From the NCBI GenBank assembly GCA_003427395.1, contig BFEA01000019.1, positions 688,069 through 728,125 of the forward strand: a stretch of DNA of 40,057 nt, read 5' to 3'. The translations under genes were made by a program, and so were the position numbers. This stretch comes from Chara braunii (taxonomy: Eukaryota; Streptophyta; Charophyceae; Charales; Characeae). Below are positions 1-9,660 of the stretch, one piece after another (position 1 is the stretch's first letter; each line of letters starts with the position of its first letter). The notes beneath the pieces are model-generated. The model had not been told where the DNA came from and ran no database searches. It saw only the letters and a program-made list of their open reading frames with translations.

Positions 1-49
1 AACATCAACATCAACATCAACATCAACATCAACATCAACATCAACAACG

Positions 50-87
<38 letters not shown>

Positions 88-232
88 AATGATGATGATG
101 ATGACGATGGAGGCAGCGACGATCATGGCAGCAGCAGGGCACAGAGTGGTGTCCGTGCATCCGAGGTCATCATCAGGATAATGAGCGAGAACATCAACAT
201 CAACATCAACATCAACATCAACATCAACAACG

Positions 233-263
<31 letters not shown>

Positions 264-348
264 CGGTGACGAGGGCGGGGGCGACGTCCACGGCAGCAGC
301 ATGAAGGGTGTGATGTCGCAGATGGAGATGGATGATAACGGTGGTGAT

Positions 349-383
<35 letters not shown>

Positions 384-699
384 CGATGATGATGAGGGAG
401 GCGATGTCCATGGCTGCCGCATGAGGGGAGTGCAGCAGATGGATGCGGATGATAATGGAGACGACAACAACAACGACGACAACAACCACAACAACAACAT
501 CAACTACAACAACAACAACAACAAAAACGTAGGGGGCAACGTCCATGGCAGCAGAATGATGGGTGAGATACTGCAGGCAGACGCGGTTGGAATGGGGGTG
601 GACACGGGAAACTGGTTTTCTTACTTCCTCATTGTTATATGTTTTGGCCTCGATATGGAGTTGTTTCTCGTTGGCTGCCAAAGGACAGGAGTAGGTTAG
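1..699 (+). CDS. Open Asn-rich low-complexity frame, possible 3' part of a gene
   Basis: This frame is open from the window edge to a stop at 697-699 (232 codons), so it may continue to the left; the first ATG inside is at 181. It alternates Asn or Asn/Ile runs with a spacer seen four times, roughly G-G-D-V-H-G-S-x-M-x-G-V...D-D-N-G. The spacers at about 265-350 and 385-470 differ at many third codon positions (GGG/GGA, GAC/GAT, CAC/CAT, GGT/GGA, AAC/AAT) while keeping the residues, and the repeat-length changes keep the frame. That pattern suggests selection on protein. Against a gene: the DNA is AAC/ATC microsatellite, the antisense frame is also long, and no known domain is visible. The last 40 residues include a hydrophobic stretch (WFSYFLIVICFGLDMELFLV). 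No function is assigned. Confidence 0.35.
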
Positions 700-1061
700 T
701 CAGTGATGATTGGTGTTGCCCGGCCCGCAATACCAATCAACACTGGGTGGTGATCGCCTCGCGGGATTGGTGGTGGGCAATTTAGGGGTTAGATTGCAGG
801 AGGCCGACCTTTCCCTTGCGCAGGCAAGTAATCAATGGCCCTGACAAATTCATAAGATAATGCATGGAGAAAACGTTGTGTTAAGGCATGCTTGATATTC
901 ACCACGTGCGACTCGTCATTGTTAGGGTTTCGTGATGTCCACTCATCATGGATAGAGCTTCGCTCTTATGCTTGATTGATAGAGAATACATCATATCCTA
1001 CTTAGAGTTTCGTGATTAGACTTTGATAGGTATAGATTAAAGACATATATCTAACAGTTGG
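700..1061. other. Unassigned stretch
   Basis: No coding frame, RNA or clear repeat was recognised here. The phrase 'agggtttcgtgat' recurs in degenerate form and leads into the tandem unit that follows. Confidence 0.4.
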
Positions 1062-1258
1062 ACATAGTTACACAACACGATATGGGGACGCTGGACCCGA
1101 TTTCCAGCAGATATAAATCACATCATTGGTAGTACACATCACATCATGGTTAGGGTTTCGACTAAATGGATTGATCCCTCAGATTGTTGCACAGATTCCA
1201 TAGTGTACATAGTTACACAACACGATATGGGGACGTTGGACCCGATTTCCAACAGATA
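1062..1258 (+). repeat. 145-bp tandem unit carrying stem-loop copies 1 and 2
   Basis: The phrase 'acatagttacacaacacga' occurs at 1062 and again at 1207, a 145-bp period. Each unit ends in a 19-nt stem-loop (1090-1108 and 1235-1253). The first stem is GCTGGA/TCCAGC and the second is GTTGGA/TCCAAC, both with the loop CCCGATT, so one base pair has changed on both sides. A third version of the unit body is at 4,015-4,110. Confidence 0.75.
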
Positions 1259-1694
1259 TAGGGTTGGCTATCCTCATAGTACGTAGTCAAGGGTTGAGGC
1301 TGGTGGCAGGGTGCAGCGCTACTGGGAGCGTTGTGCTCCGCCCCGGGTTGCGACATCGCACAGGTGGGCCATGGTGACGGCATGCGGCGGCGATGGTGGT
1401 CATCTCTTTTGTAAACCAGGCGCTTTGCGCACGCATAGGTGACCGAAGGCACTTGCCCACGCCACGTCACAAACTGATGTGGCGGCTAGACTAACTCCCA
1501 TTTTTTTTCTTCTGGGAGTTTCACGTTTCACTCCATTGCCGCTGCGTTTTTGCACGTGGCATATGGACTCAGAGGCGTTGGCTATGTCGACGCCTGTGGA
1601 GTACAGTGGAGTCAGCCCTTGGTGAACTGAAATGCAAGTGCAGTGGCGACTGCAATCATGAGGAAGTAGATGTGTCAGCACAATCAGGGCGCTG
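1259..1694. other. Unassigned stretch
   Basis: Short open frames exist on the minus strand (for example 1213-1470) but none shows recognisable protein features. Nothing else is supported. Confidence 0.35.
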
Positions 1695-2178
1695 CCCGTC
1701 ATCAACAACGGGGCGTTGATCACCACCAATACCATCATCAACAAGGCGCGGTTCGACACCATCATCACAGTAATGGTTCGCCATCATCATCATCATCATC
1801 ATCATCAACAGGGCGTGGTTCGACATCACCATCATGGTAATGGTTCGTCATCATCATCAGGGTGTTGCTCGTCATCACCATAATCCTCGTCAGGGTACTG
1901 CTCGTCATCATCATCAAGGCGTAGGTCTTCACTTCAGTTCGGCACAAATATCATCATCATTATCAAGGAGCCGTTCTTCAGGGGTGTTGCTCGTCATTCA
2001 TCATTGTATTACCATCATCAATAGTTCACCATCATAGGGTGCGGTTGGCGAAGTTTGTTATCATAGGGCGCTGCTCATCCCTATCATCATCATCATTATC
2101 ATCATCATCATTAGGTTATCATCAAAGGTGCTCGTCATCAACACCATCATTATCCTGTTGTCATCACAGGGCGTTGTG

Positions 2179-2213
<35 letters not shown>

Positions 2214-2217
2214 CGAA

Positions 2218-2254
<37 letters not shown>

Positions 2255-2255
2255 G

Positions 2256-2287
<32 letters not shown>

Positions 2288-2429
2288 GTCATCATCGTCA
2301 TCATCATCATCATCATCATCATCGTCATCATCATCATCATTATCATCATCAATCTAAAATCATAGCGGTTGTTGGTGTTGCTTTTTAGTACGATCAGCAT
2401 CATCATTTTGTCTCCATTCTCATCACTAC

Positions 2430-2473
<44 letters not shown>

Positions 2474-2480
2474 GTTTGTC
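1695..2480 (+). repeat. CAT/ATC microsatellite within a degenerate minisatellite
   Basis: Units of about 50 bp containing 'ggg(c/t)g(t/c)(t/g)g(c/t)tcgtcatca' are interspersed with expanding CAT runs; the longest runs are 2,180-2,350 and 2,430-2,472. The poly-His, poly-Ile and poly-Met frames here are translations of this repeat in different frames. Confidence 0.85.
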
Positions 2481-2751
2481 ATCTTTAGATGTTGCTCTTC
2501 AAGGCATTGTTTGCCTTTCACATCAGGAGGTGAGTTGGTCGTCACCATCATCCTCGTCATCATCGTCTTCAGGGTGCTGTTCATCGTCATCAGCAAAAAA
2601 AAAAAAAAAAAAAAACTCATCTACCTTTTCTCCATCACAATTTTCAGAAATTTCTGATTCTTCCACTCATATCTTAGGAATCTTATTTCCTAAATTCCTT
2701 GTTTTTTCTTTTCCCCACTATTTATTTCTGATTCCCCTTTGGGCGCACTAA
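2481..2751. other. Unassigned stretch with an A homopolymer
   Basis: It contains degenerate TCATCA sequence, an A run of about 21 nt near 2,594-2,614 and a T-rich segment. No gene is recognised. Confidence 0.4.
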
Positions 2752-3515
2752 TGAATTATTTTTGCACGGGTGGGGGTTGGGGTTTTAAGGAGGAGAGCTC
2801 TACTCTGCAGGGGCTTCACAAGGTGGAGGTTAAAATGCCCTGGAGGGAGTGGGGGCAGATTTTTTGGGGATGCCCTATTCTAGGGCTGGAAAAGATGTAT
2901 GAGTTGGCATCATATCCCAGCGGAGGCAGATAGCGGTGAAAGGTTGGTTGAGGCATACTTTGGGTGGAACTGGATACCTCAGTGGAAGTTGGGGGAGGAA
3001 GCAGGTATGTCCCAAGTTGGGGCCGATAAGGAGAGCTTGTGATCAAGACATTCCTTTTCAGTGGAGGCAGTGGAGGGACAGGGGGAGATGGAGGGGAGGG
3101 GGGGGGAAATAATCCACAGAAACGTCCGGGATTCTGATTCTCCTCTTAAGCATAAACAAATTATTTTTGGTGGGGTGGTGGGTTGGTTCTGGGGGGGAGA
3201 GAGCTCTACTCTGCAAGGGCTTCACATGGAGGGAGGTGATTGCCCTGAAAAGAGACGAGGCAAATTTTGGGGAGTGCTCTATTTTGGGGCTGGGGGAGAT
3301 GTATGGGTCGACATCATATCCCAGGGGTGACAGACAAGGGCAAGGGATCGACAAAGGTATACTTTGGGTGAGAATTGATGCCTTCGTGAAAGTAGGGGGA
3401 AAAACGGGTCTGTCCCAAGTTGTGGCCGATGAGGAGTGCCCATAATCAGGGGCGGTCCTTTTTGGTGGAGGCAGCAATGGGGTAGGGGGACGAGGGGGAC
3501 AGGGGGGAATATCTA
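2752..3515 (+). repeat. Diverged tandem duplication of about 405 bp
   Basis: The two halves (about 2,752-3,110 and 3,155-3,515) share in order 'gagagctctactctgca', 'ggggcttcaca', 'catcatatcccag', 'atactttgggtg', 'tgtcccaagttg' and a G-rich end. Both are rich in G on the plus strand. The minus-strand Pro-rich frame at 3058-3549 follows from this composition and is not called. Confidence 0.8.
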
Positions 3516-4009
3516 TATCCTTTGTTAGTATTTTGTGGGACTTAAACAAGCACCCTTGTTATTCCTGGTAGTTTGAAGAATCTCTCGGGACTCTGAGGAT
3601 CTGCTGGTGGTTTGTACGAAGCTGCACTGAAATTAGACTGTTATATTCAGGATTCGTCGTTGTTCATTGTCAGAACGACGCTGGCCGGAGCCGGGGTGAT
3701 GCCCTATAACTTGCCAAACGTGAGGGTATGAGGCCTTGTAGAGAGATCTGGGGATGTTATGCAGGGGCATCCTAAGGGACAATTGGGGGTTGCTGACAGA
3801 GGACGACACTGGTCGGAGCTGGAGTGAGTCGCGTTGCTCTGTAACCTAGCAGATAGGGGGCGTGAGACTTGGATAAGTTTTTCAGAGAATAAGTCGGTTT
3901 TAGTGAGCTTTGTTATGATCTATTGGAAATCCCTTAGATACTCGAGTGTTTGGAAAATTGCGGTGGATTTTATGAGGTGTTTAGCGATCATAAAAAAAAA
4001 GGGGGGGGG
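3516..4009. other. Unassigned stretch
   Basis: Two loosely similar segments near 3,670 and 3,800 ('gacgacgctggccggagc' and 'gacgacactggtcggagc') are about 130 bp apart, suggesting an old tandem copy. No gene is seen. Confidence 0.4.
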
Positions 4010-4372
4010 AAGCATTGGTAGTATATATTATATCATGGTTGGGGTTTCGACTGATTGGATTGATGCCTCAGATTGTTGTAGAGATTCTAAAATTTACATG
4101 GATGGGGACGCTGGACCCATGTTCCGGCACATACATTCACACCATTGCATAAGGACGCTGAACCTGATTTCCAGCAGATACATTTTCGTCATTGTACGGG
4201 AACGCTGGACCCAATTTCCAGCAGGTGTAGCTACCCACCCATAGATGGAGCCTTCGACGCCGGGGCCTACTTAACGGGGATGCTCTTATCACCTCATTAA
4301 GTAGGTTTCCCGTATACGAAGTTCAAAAAAAATAAAATAAAATAAATAAATAAATATAAATAAAAATGGTAC
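4010..4372 (+). mobile_element. Retroposon-like tail: three stem-loops at 47-bp spacing, then an A-rich tail
   Basis: Stem-loop copies 3, 4 and 5 lie at 4110-4128, 4157-4175 and 4204-4222, exactly 47 bp apart. Copy 5 is followed by a second weak hairpin (gct...agc, about 4,231-4,252), then a perfect 9-bp inverted repeat CCTACTTAA/TTAAGTAGG (4266-4274 and 4297-4305). An A-rich tail with AAATA units follows (about 4,325-4,366). The order of hairpins then A-rich tail recurs at 9.58, 24.0 and 37.9 kb. A non-LTR retroposon 3' end is inferred; no coding part is attached. Confidence 0.6.
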
Positions 4373-4814
4373 TTATCTTTCTTTCACTACCTACCTCCCA
4401 CTACTCTTAAGGCTATACAAAAGACCCCTGCAAACATAGCTTTCTTCACCGAAGAGAGGTTGACACTAAGCTTAGCAGGGCCCGTGCACAAGATGAATGG
4501 GTCCAATTTTTAGGGGAAATTGTGTGTGCACCCCACTTAAAGATGGGAATACCCAGTCCCAATCTAATGGGGCTGAGCGGGTTTGCTCAGATGGCCTGTT
4601 TGGCCTTTTTTCGATGGTACGTGTAGCCTTGACCTTGTCGACTATACCTGACCGTTGTCTGAAGATCTCTCTTCTTTTACTCTGCATGATTGTAGTTCTC
4701 CTGGTTTGGTACTGCTTATCTGTCTGTTTTTTTGTGCTTCTTCGGTGGCTATAGGACCGGTTTTTCGATGAATCGCCTTGTGTGAACTGGTGCTGGACTT
4801 ATTAGCGACCCTTG
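4373..4814. other. Unassigned stretch
   Basis: Short unremarkable frames exist on both strands. Nothing is recognised. Confidence 0.4.
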
Positions 4815-4980
4815 GGGTCTTGCCGCACGGCACACGAAACAAAAACGAAATGAGTGCATCTGCCCACGAAAGGTGGCAACATACACTCCTCCTATTTATA
4901 GCAAACCGATGAACCTGGTCAGTTTCTGCAGGAAGATGCACTCGTTTCGTTTTTCGTTTCGTGTCCCGTGCGGCAACGCC
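4815..4980. mobile_element. Family B inverted-repeat element (MITE-like), full copy
   Basis: The termini are imperfect inverted repeats of about 45 bp. The left end reads TTGCCGCACGGCACACGAAA and the right end is its near complement (TTTCGTGTCCCGTGCGGCAA), and GAGTGCATCT/AGATGCACTC lie inside. The centre contains 'tttatagcaaaccgatgaac'. A second full copy at 20,686-20,851 has the same length (166 bp), with partial copies at 19.8 and 22.3 kb. The sequence CCCTTGG flanks this copy on both sides but overlaps the ends, so a target duplication is possible rather than proven. There is no transposase gene. Confidence 0.8.
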
Positions 4981-5692
4981 CTTGGTGCCTTGTGAGACCT
5001 GGTAATTGTCGTGCGAAACATCCCTTGGTGCACCTGAACTGCTTTGCGGCATCATTCACGTAAAACGGTTGTATGCCTGGAAACAGGTGGGGGACCTCTT
5101 CCATCTACCGTTTGTCACAACTTCGGGAACCTTTGGGTTTGTTTTTAGGATATACTGATGGTGTGACCCGCAGTCCGCCTCTCATCGCTAGAACGTGCGA
5201 TTGCGGTTGTGACGTATGTGTTGGCGACGCCACTAGTAATGTGCTTCCCTACGTTGGGTTTTACTCGATGGCACAACAATTTTCATTAGTCGGATTTTGC
5301 GCCATCGCTGCGCTGTGCAGACATGGAGTTTGATACTAGTACCCCCAGACATGGAGTTTGATACTAGTACCCTGCCAGACGAGCAGCTTCGAGATTGATT
5401 ACGCCTGTACCTGCTGGAGGGGTAATGTGCTTTGCGGAGCGACTTGCTGCTTGTGTGTCTTGTGAACGGTTTGTCTGTGTGTCGTGGGTTGTGCAGGTAA
5501 TTTCTTGGCGGCACCCTCTGAACGGCAGGTTCCTCGGCTCTCTACTTCAGTCGTGATGATCCTTTGTCATCCTTAGGCAGCCATGTGTCATACTCAGAGG
5601 TGGAGGGGCATATGTGTGCACTCAATGGTGTCATTTCCGCATCTGGTTAGGGTAGTACCGTAGTAGTAGTGCGTAGAACAGGTATTGGATAG
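4981..5692. other. Unassigned stretch upstream of the ribozyme, with a 28-bp tandem repeat
   Basis: A 28-bp unit (agacatggagtttgatacta..., 5,319 and 5,347) occurs twice. The rest up to the TATA box may be the promoter half of an LTR, but neither LTR borders nor a tRNA primer-binding site could be identified. Confidence 0.4.
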
Positions 5693-5700
5693 TATAAAAG
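5693..5700 (+). promoter_or_regulatory. TATA box upstream of the hammerhead ribozyme
   Basis: TATAAAAG sits 29 bp before the first base of the ribozyme fold. This matches the usual 25-35 bp distance from a TATA box to a Pol II start site. If used, transcripts would start at about 5,720-5,728, at or inside the ribozyme. Confidence 0.5.
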
Positions 5701-5721
5701 GGGCAAGTCGTGGGAATGGCC

Positions 5722-5791
5722 TCATGTAGTATGCCAGCATTGTGTAATCTGGCCTCCTGATGAGTCCGCGTGCGGGGCGGACGAAACGTGG
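5722..5791 (+). ncRNA. Type III hammerhead ribozyme (retrozyme-like)
   Basis: All core residues are present. CTGATGA is at 5757-5763 and GAA at 5783-5785. Stem II is GTCCGC/GCGGAC (5764-5769 and 5777-5782) with a 7-nt loop and the canonical first G-C pair. Stem III pairs TCATGT (5722-5727) with ACGTGG (5786-5791), including the required A-U and C-G next to the core and two G-U wobbles. Stem I begins with pair G5729-C5756, has a small internal loop, then GCCAG/CTGGC (5733-5737 and 5749-5753) closed by an 11-nt loop. The cleavage triplet is GTA, so cutting is predicted between 5728 and 5729. Type III hammerheads are known in plant retrozymes, which are small non-coding LTR retroelements. A TATA box 29 bp upstream fits an LTR location. 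Activity is inferred. Confidence 0.85.
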
Positions 5792-6934
5792 CGAGGGTTC
5801 GGACCACTTGGTTGGTGTTTGTTTGATTTCTCAATGTCAGTGCTGATCGGTTCCTATTGTCTAAACTTGCATGCGCAACGAAGCTTGGATCTATCGTTGT
5901 ATCATGATTGCTCTATTCTCGTGTTGATGTTGTCTTGCGGGGCAATTTTTCTCCTTCCCAGTGCCAACTTGTACCTGTACCCAGAAAACTGCGGTGGGAA
6001 TTATTTGCATGCCCAAAACTTAGGTGAACCCAGGTTGGTACCGCAAAAATACAATCATAACCAACCGCCGGAACGCACGAATCATGGACATACCCAGGCA
6101 AAATTATGGGCATACCCGGGACTAAGGTGGACCGACCAAATTATTCATATACCCTACTACAGGATGCCTGAAATTATGCTCATACCCACACCAGCCGCTG
6201 GGCCACAAGGGTCCTCGTGGTGGGCATGAACATAATTTTGTGGTACAATCCAAGGCCCGCTCATGGCTGAGGGTACACACGCAATTTTGCCAGCCTGTTT
6301 CTAGGCATGCGCATAATTTCGTTGCCCGAAACTTAGGGCCTGCGGGACTCGGTATGCCTACAATTTGGCACAGGGAAAAGTCGGGTACTTCGCAAAATTG
6401 AACGAGGTCCGGGTATAGATGCAAGTTGGGCGTTGGGGCTATGTATAGCGGGTATTCCCATCTTTAAGGGGCCTGTGGGACTGGGTATGCCTACAATTTG
6501 GAACAGGGGAAAAGTCGGGTACTTCGCAAAATTAACCGGGGTCCGGGTATAGATGCAAGTCGGGCACTGGGACTGAGAATACCGGGGGCCATGTCCCACT
6601 TGTCGAAGTTTAGTTCCGGTTTCGAGTAGAGATGGCCCCCTGCCATCGAATCTGAAAATCTCACAGCCACAGTGTGACCACTTTGAAAAAAGACACAAAA
6701 CATAAACTCAACCGCTACTAGGGGATATGGCCCTGGGAACTCCCAACTTCTTCTTTTTTGTTTTAATTCCCATCTTTGAATGGGGACAAAATCTACGGAT
6801 GGAATTTTCCCTCAAAATTTTAGAAGCAGGCTTGTCCGTTTTGAAATCAATGGTAAGGGCGATACCCGCTTGACTTGGACAAGCCCGCTTTGACGGGCTG
6901 CTATCCAATGCGAGGTCCATGTACGTACCTACCG
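5792..6934. repeat. Repeat-rich stretch with a 133-bp tandem duplication
   Basis: Two copies of a 133-bp unit (6,336-6,468 and 6,469-about 6,601) share 'ggtatgcctacaatttgg', 'aaaagtcgggtacttcgcaa' and 'ccgggtatagatgcaagt'. Between 5,990 and 6,330 there are many spaced motifs like 'gcaaaattatgggcataccc' on both strands, resembling the foldback element at 21.8-22.2 kb. No gene is supported. Confidence 0.6.
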
Positions 6935-7034
6935 TCTTCACCCGAATAGAACGCCCGGTCGTTATAGCCGTATTTAGTGCAAACTTTCAGTCCCAGTACA
7001 ACTATAATGACTTGTCGTTCTATTCGGGTGAAGA
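6935..7034. mobile_element. Family C inverted-repeat element, 100 bp, best copy
   Basis: The element starts TCTTCACCCGAATAGAACG and ends with the complementary CGTTCTATTCGGGTGAAGA; pairing continues inward with mismatches to about 32 bp. Related copies are at 19,613-19,706, 26,459-26,547 and 26,821-26,916. It is non-coding and has the size of a MITE. Confidence 0.8.
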
Positions 7035-8243
7035 TGCTCGTTTTTCGCAAGTAGGCCCTGATCTTCTTTGGGTCCCTTCAGATGGTAAGTGGGACTTGAA
7101 ACCACAAGGGGTACCAAGGACTACAACGTGCTTATCGTTTTGGACTGGGATTTGAACACCAGTCAGTCGCGTGTGTTTCTTTCTTTTGGAACGAAGTACA
7201 AGATGGTATTTGGAACCCGCTCAATCGCGAGTTTTTTGTTCTTTTGGAACTAAGTATAGGACGGGGGTTATTGGTACCACTAGGAACTATGATTTGCTGG
7301 GACTAATTTTTTGTTTTCGGTTACCGCTGTTACCACCATAAATAGGTTGTGTTTGTACTTACGAATCCTCTTTCAGGAACTCACGCTTCAATGTCCAAAC
7401 GGCTGGAACGAGAGGGGCCACAGGAGTGGGTTAGCGACTGTTCTGCACAGTTGACGGACGGCTTGGCGGGTAACCCCCTGCGCTTTGATTTTCCAATTTA
7501 ATTTTTGGTTTCCTATGTACAGTCAACACGATATACATTGACGAGTAGTGTGATGAGAAAGGAAAAAGGACAAAGAAAAATCGTGTCTTAATGCGCGAAG
7601 GACTGCCCTACGTGTACGCTTTATTTTGATTGAATTCCGAGTCATAATCCAAATCGTTCCGACCTTACCACTTTTCTTCCTTTTGGCATATATGCATATG
7701 GATTTTTTATTCCAATCCGGTTGGTTGGTTCGGTCGAGCGTTGCTTCATCTGGATGATACTATACATAATACCATGATCGATTGTGTTGAAGAATTGTGC
7801 CCTTGGCCTTGGGCTGTGTGTACCCTTGCTTGGGTTTATGTATGGGATATGGGTTCCAACTTCATGTAGCTTCAGGAGGTAGCTGGAGTCGGGTAATGGC
7901 CCCGGAAAGAAAAAGCACAACCAAGCTCCCGTCGTGCAGTGAAGTGCAAAGGAAGTGGAGGGGGGGATAATATTCCAACACGTAATCTCTTAGACAACCA
8001 ACTCTCCATCCTTATCAGAGTATTCGTGTAATTGAGACGCTGGAAAGGGTCGGTTAAAAATGGTGTAGTAAGGGTTTAACTTAAGGATACTTGAAGTTGT
8101 GAGATAGATGAGTGACCCAGTAGAAATTGTGGGCGCGACTCAGGTATTCAAGTTGCCATCACTCTCAGGAGACTTTGGAAGGGTTGATTGAGTTCATACC
8201 CTTGGGCCGACTTTGAATTTTAAGAAAAAGGTCCAAGGTTCTA
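7035..8243. other. Unassigned stretch
   Basis: No recognisable domain, RNA or strong repeat was found. Two phrases near 7,190 and 7,240 ('tttcttttggaacgaagta' and 'gttcttttggaactaagta') indicate a small local duplication. Confidence 0.35.
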
Positions 8244-8387
8244 ATGAGTGATTGGGTTGTTATTACAAATATACCAAACAATGCAGATAATGTCTTAGAG
8301 GTTTGTGAGGATGGTGAAGTCCTTCCCACATATGAGTTAGCTCAAGACCATTCTACAATAATTAAATACCAGGATAGTACTGGATGG
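8244..8387 (+). CDS. Candidate orphan exon of unknown function
   Basis: A 48-codon frame starts at ATG 8244 and has ordinary amino-acid composition (it includes the segment NVLEVCEDGEVLPTYELAQD). It runs directly into TGG|GTAAGT at 8385-8393, a strong plant splice donor in phase 0, followed by AT-rich intron-like DNA. An in-frame TGA lies about 30 bp upstream of the ATG. No family was recognised and no partner exon was found downstream, so it may be a gene fragment or chance. Confidence 0.25.
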
Positions 8388-9574
8388 GTAAGTATGAATC
8401 TTGTTTTCACGATCAAATTGTTAAAGCACATAAACAAATAAGCGACCTTCAAACCTAACATACCCATTAGTTATTTGATTTTTTATCCAGATAATTAGAA
8501 ATGGTATATGTCATTGGTAAATTGTAAGCTATCATCAATTTATCTTCATACCTAGTCTGTTAAGTCTACTTATCGTATGTTAAGTCCACATATTGACTGG
8601 TTTAGGACGATCAAGACAAACCAACCAAAGTTGCTTCGCTTCAATGGTAAATAGAGTTGGCTTCCTACTAACGATTGGCGTATAGATAAGACCTCATTGC
8701 AACACAAAATGATGTTCTCATTGTGTAAATTTTGTAAGACGTTTTTTTCATCTAGGCTAATCTCAAAGAATGATGAGTATATCTTCCTAGAACGCCATGG
8801 TGCAATTTGGATTTGGAGATGGTGGGATTGTGTTTGGTTTAACCTTGGAACTGCGATTCAGTGGTTATGGGACTCAAAGACTCTTCTTCTGGAATGTTGG
8901 TTTCCAGAGGACGCTGATGATTTCTAACACGATCTATTCATATCATTGAAGGAGGGTTGTCATATGGGCTATCTTGGCAAGAAGGTGTACCTATAAGATG
9001 GAAGGAGCTATACCTAATGACGCATCATTCATTGAACCTATCGAACAATAGGTACAAATACAAATTGTCACTGTTAAAAAAAAATTATATATATTTTGTA
9101 ACCTCAAAATAAGAAATACTTCAACACATTCAACAATTCAATCTTTGCTGGCTTGGGGGGAACCAAGGGGGAAAGATAAGGCAAGTAAAGTGGAAAGGTT
9201 CAGGGAGACTGGATCAGAAAAATGTTAAAGGACTATCGGTTCGATTTTAATAAGTGGGCACTAATTGATATACACTACCTGTACATCCCCTTGCAAAATT
9301 CCCATATCCCTTTCCTCCCCCAAATTTGAGCATGGTTCCAGGAGCATGGTTTGATTATGAGTAAGAAAATGTCAGAATAATACCAGGAATGAGTATGAAA
9401 AAACTTGTTTTAGAGTTAAAGTAGGATTGCATGATGAAGGATATCAGGGCTTCCTTATTTGATCTAGCAACCACTTAATGGGTGAAGAGGTAGCGTTTAC
9501 AGTCCATTGCAATCTTATGTCGGCTCAATCATTCCTTGTTCTCTGTCTAAAGCTACATTATTCGATTTGTGATT
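8388..9574. other. AT-rich unassigned stretch
   Basis: AT-rich, with short frames only (for example 8697-8927, which is Trp-rich and has no recognisable motif). Nothing is called. Confidence 0.4.
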
Positions 9575-9660
9575 GATGGGACGTTGAACCGGGTCTCCAG
9601 CAGGCGATACTCCCCAGCAATAGATGAAGCAATTTGGTAAAAAACTAAATAAATAAAATG
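9575..9660 (+). mobile_element. Stem-loop copy 6 with A-rich tail
   Basis: The stem-loop at 9583-9601 (GTTGAA/TCCAGC) is followed by 'actccccagcaatagatgaagc', then 'aaaaaactaaataaataaaa'. This is the same order seen at 4.2, 24.0 and 37.9 kb. Confidence 0.65.

Noticed and set aside
2039-2406. Poly-His, poly-Ile and poly-Met open frames
   Set aside because: They are the three frames of one CAT microsatellite; no flanking protein features.
5757-5830. Type I hammerhead fold using downstream GTGG/CCAC as stem III
   Set aside because: It would put G at the cleavage position and leave stem I unpaired; the type III fold satisfies all constraints.
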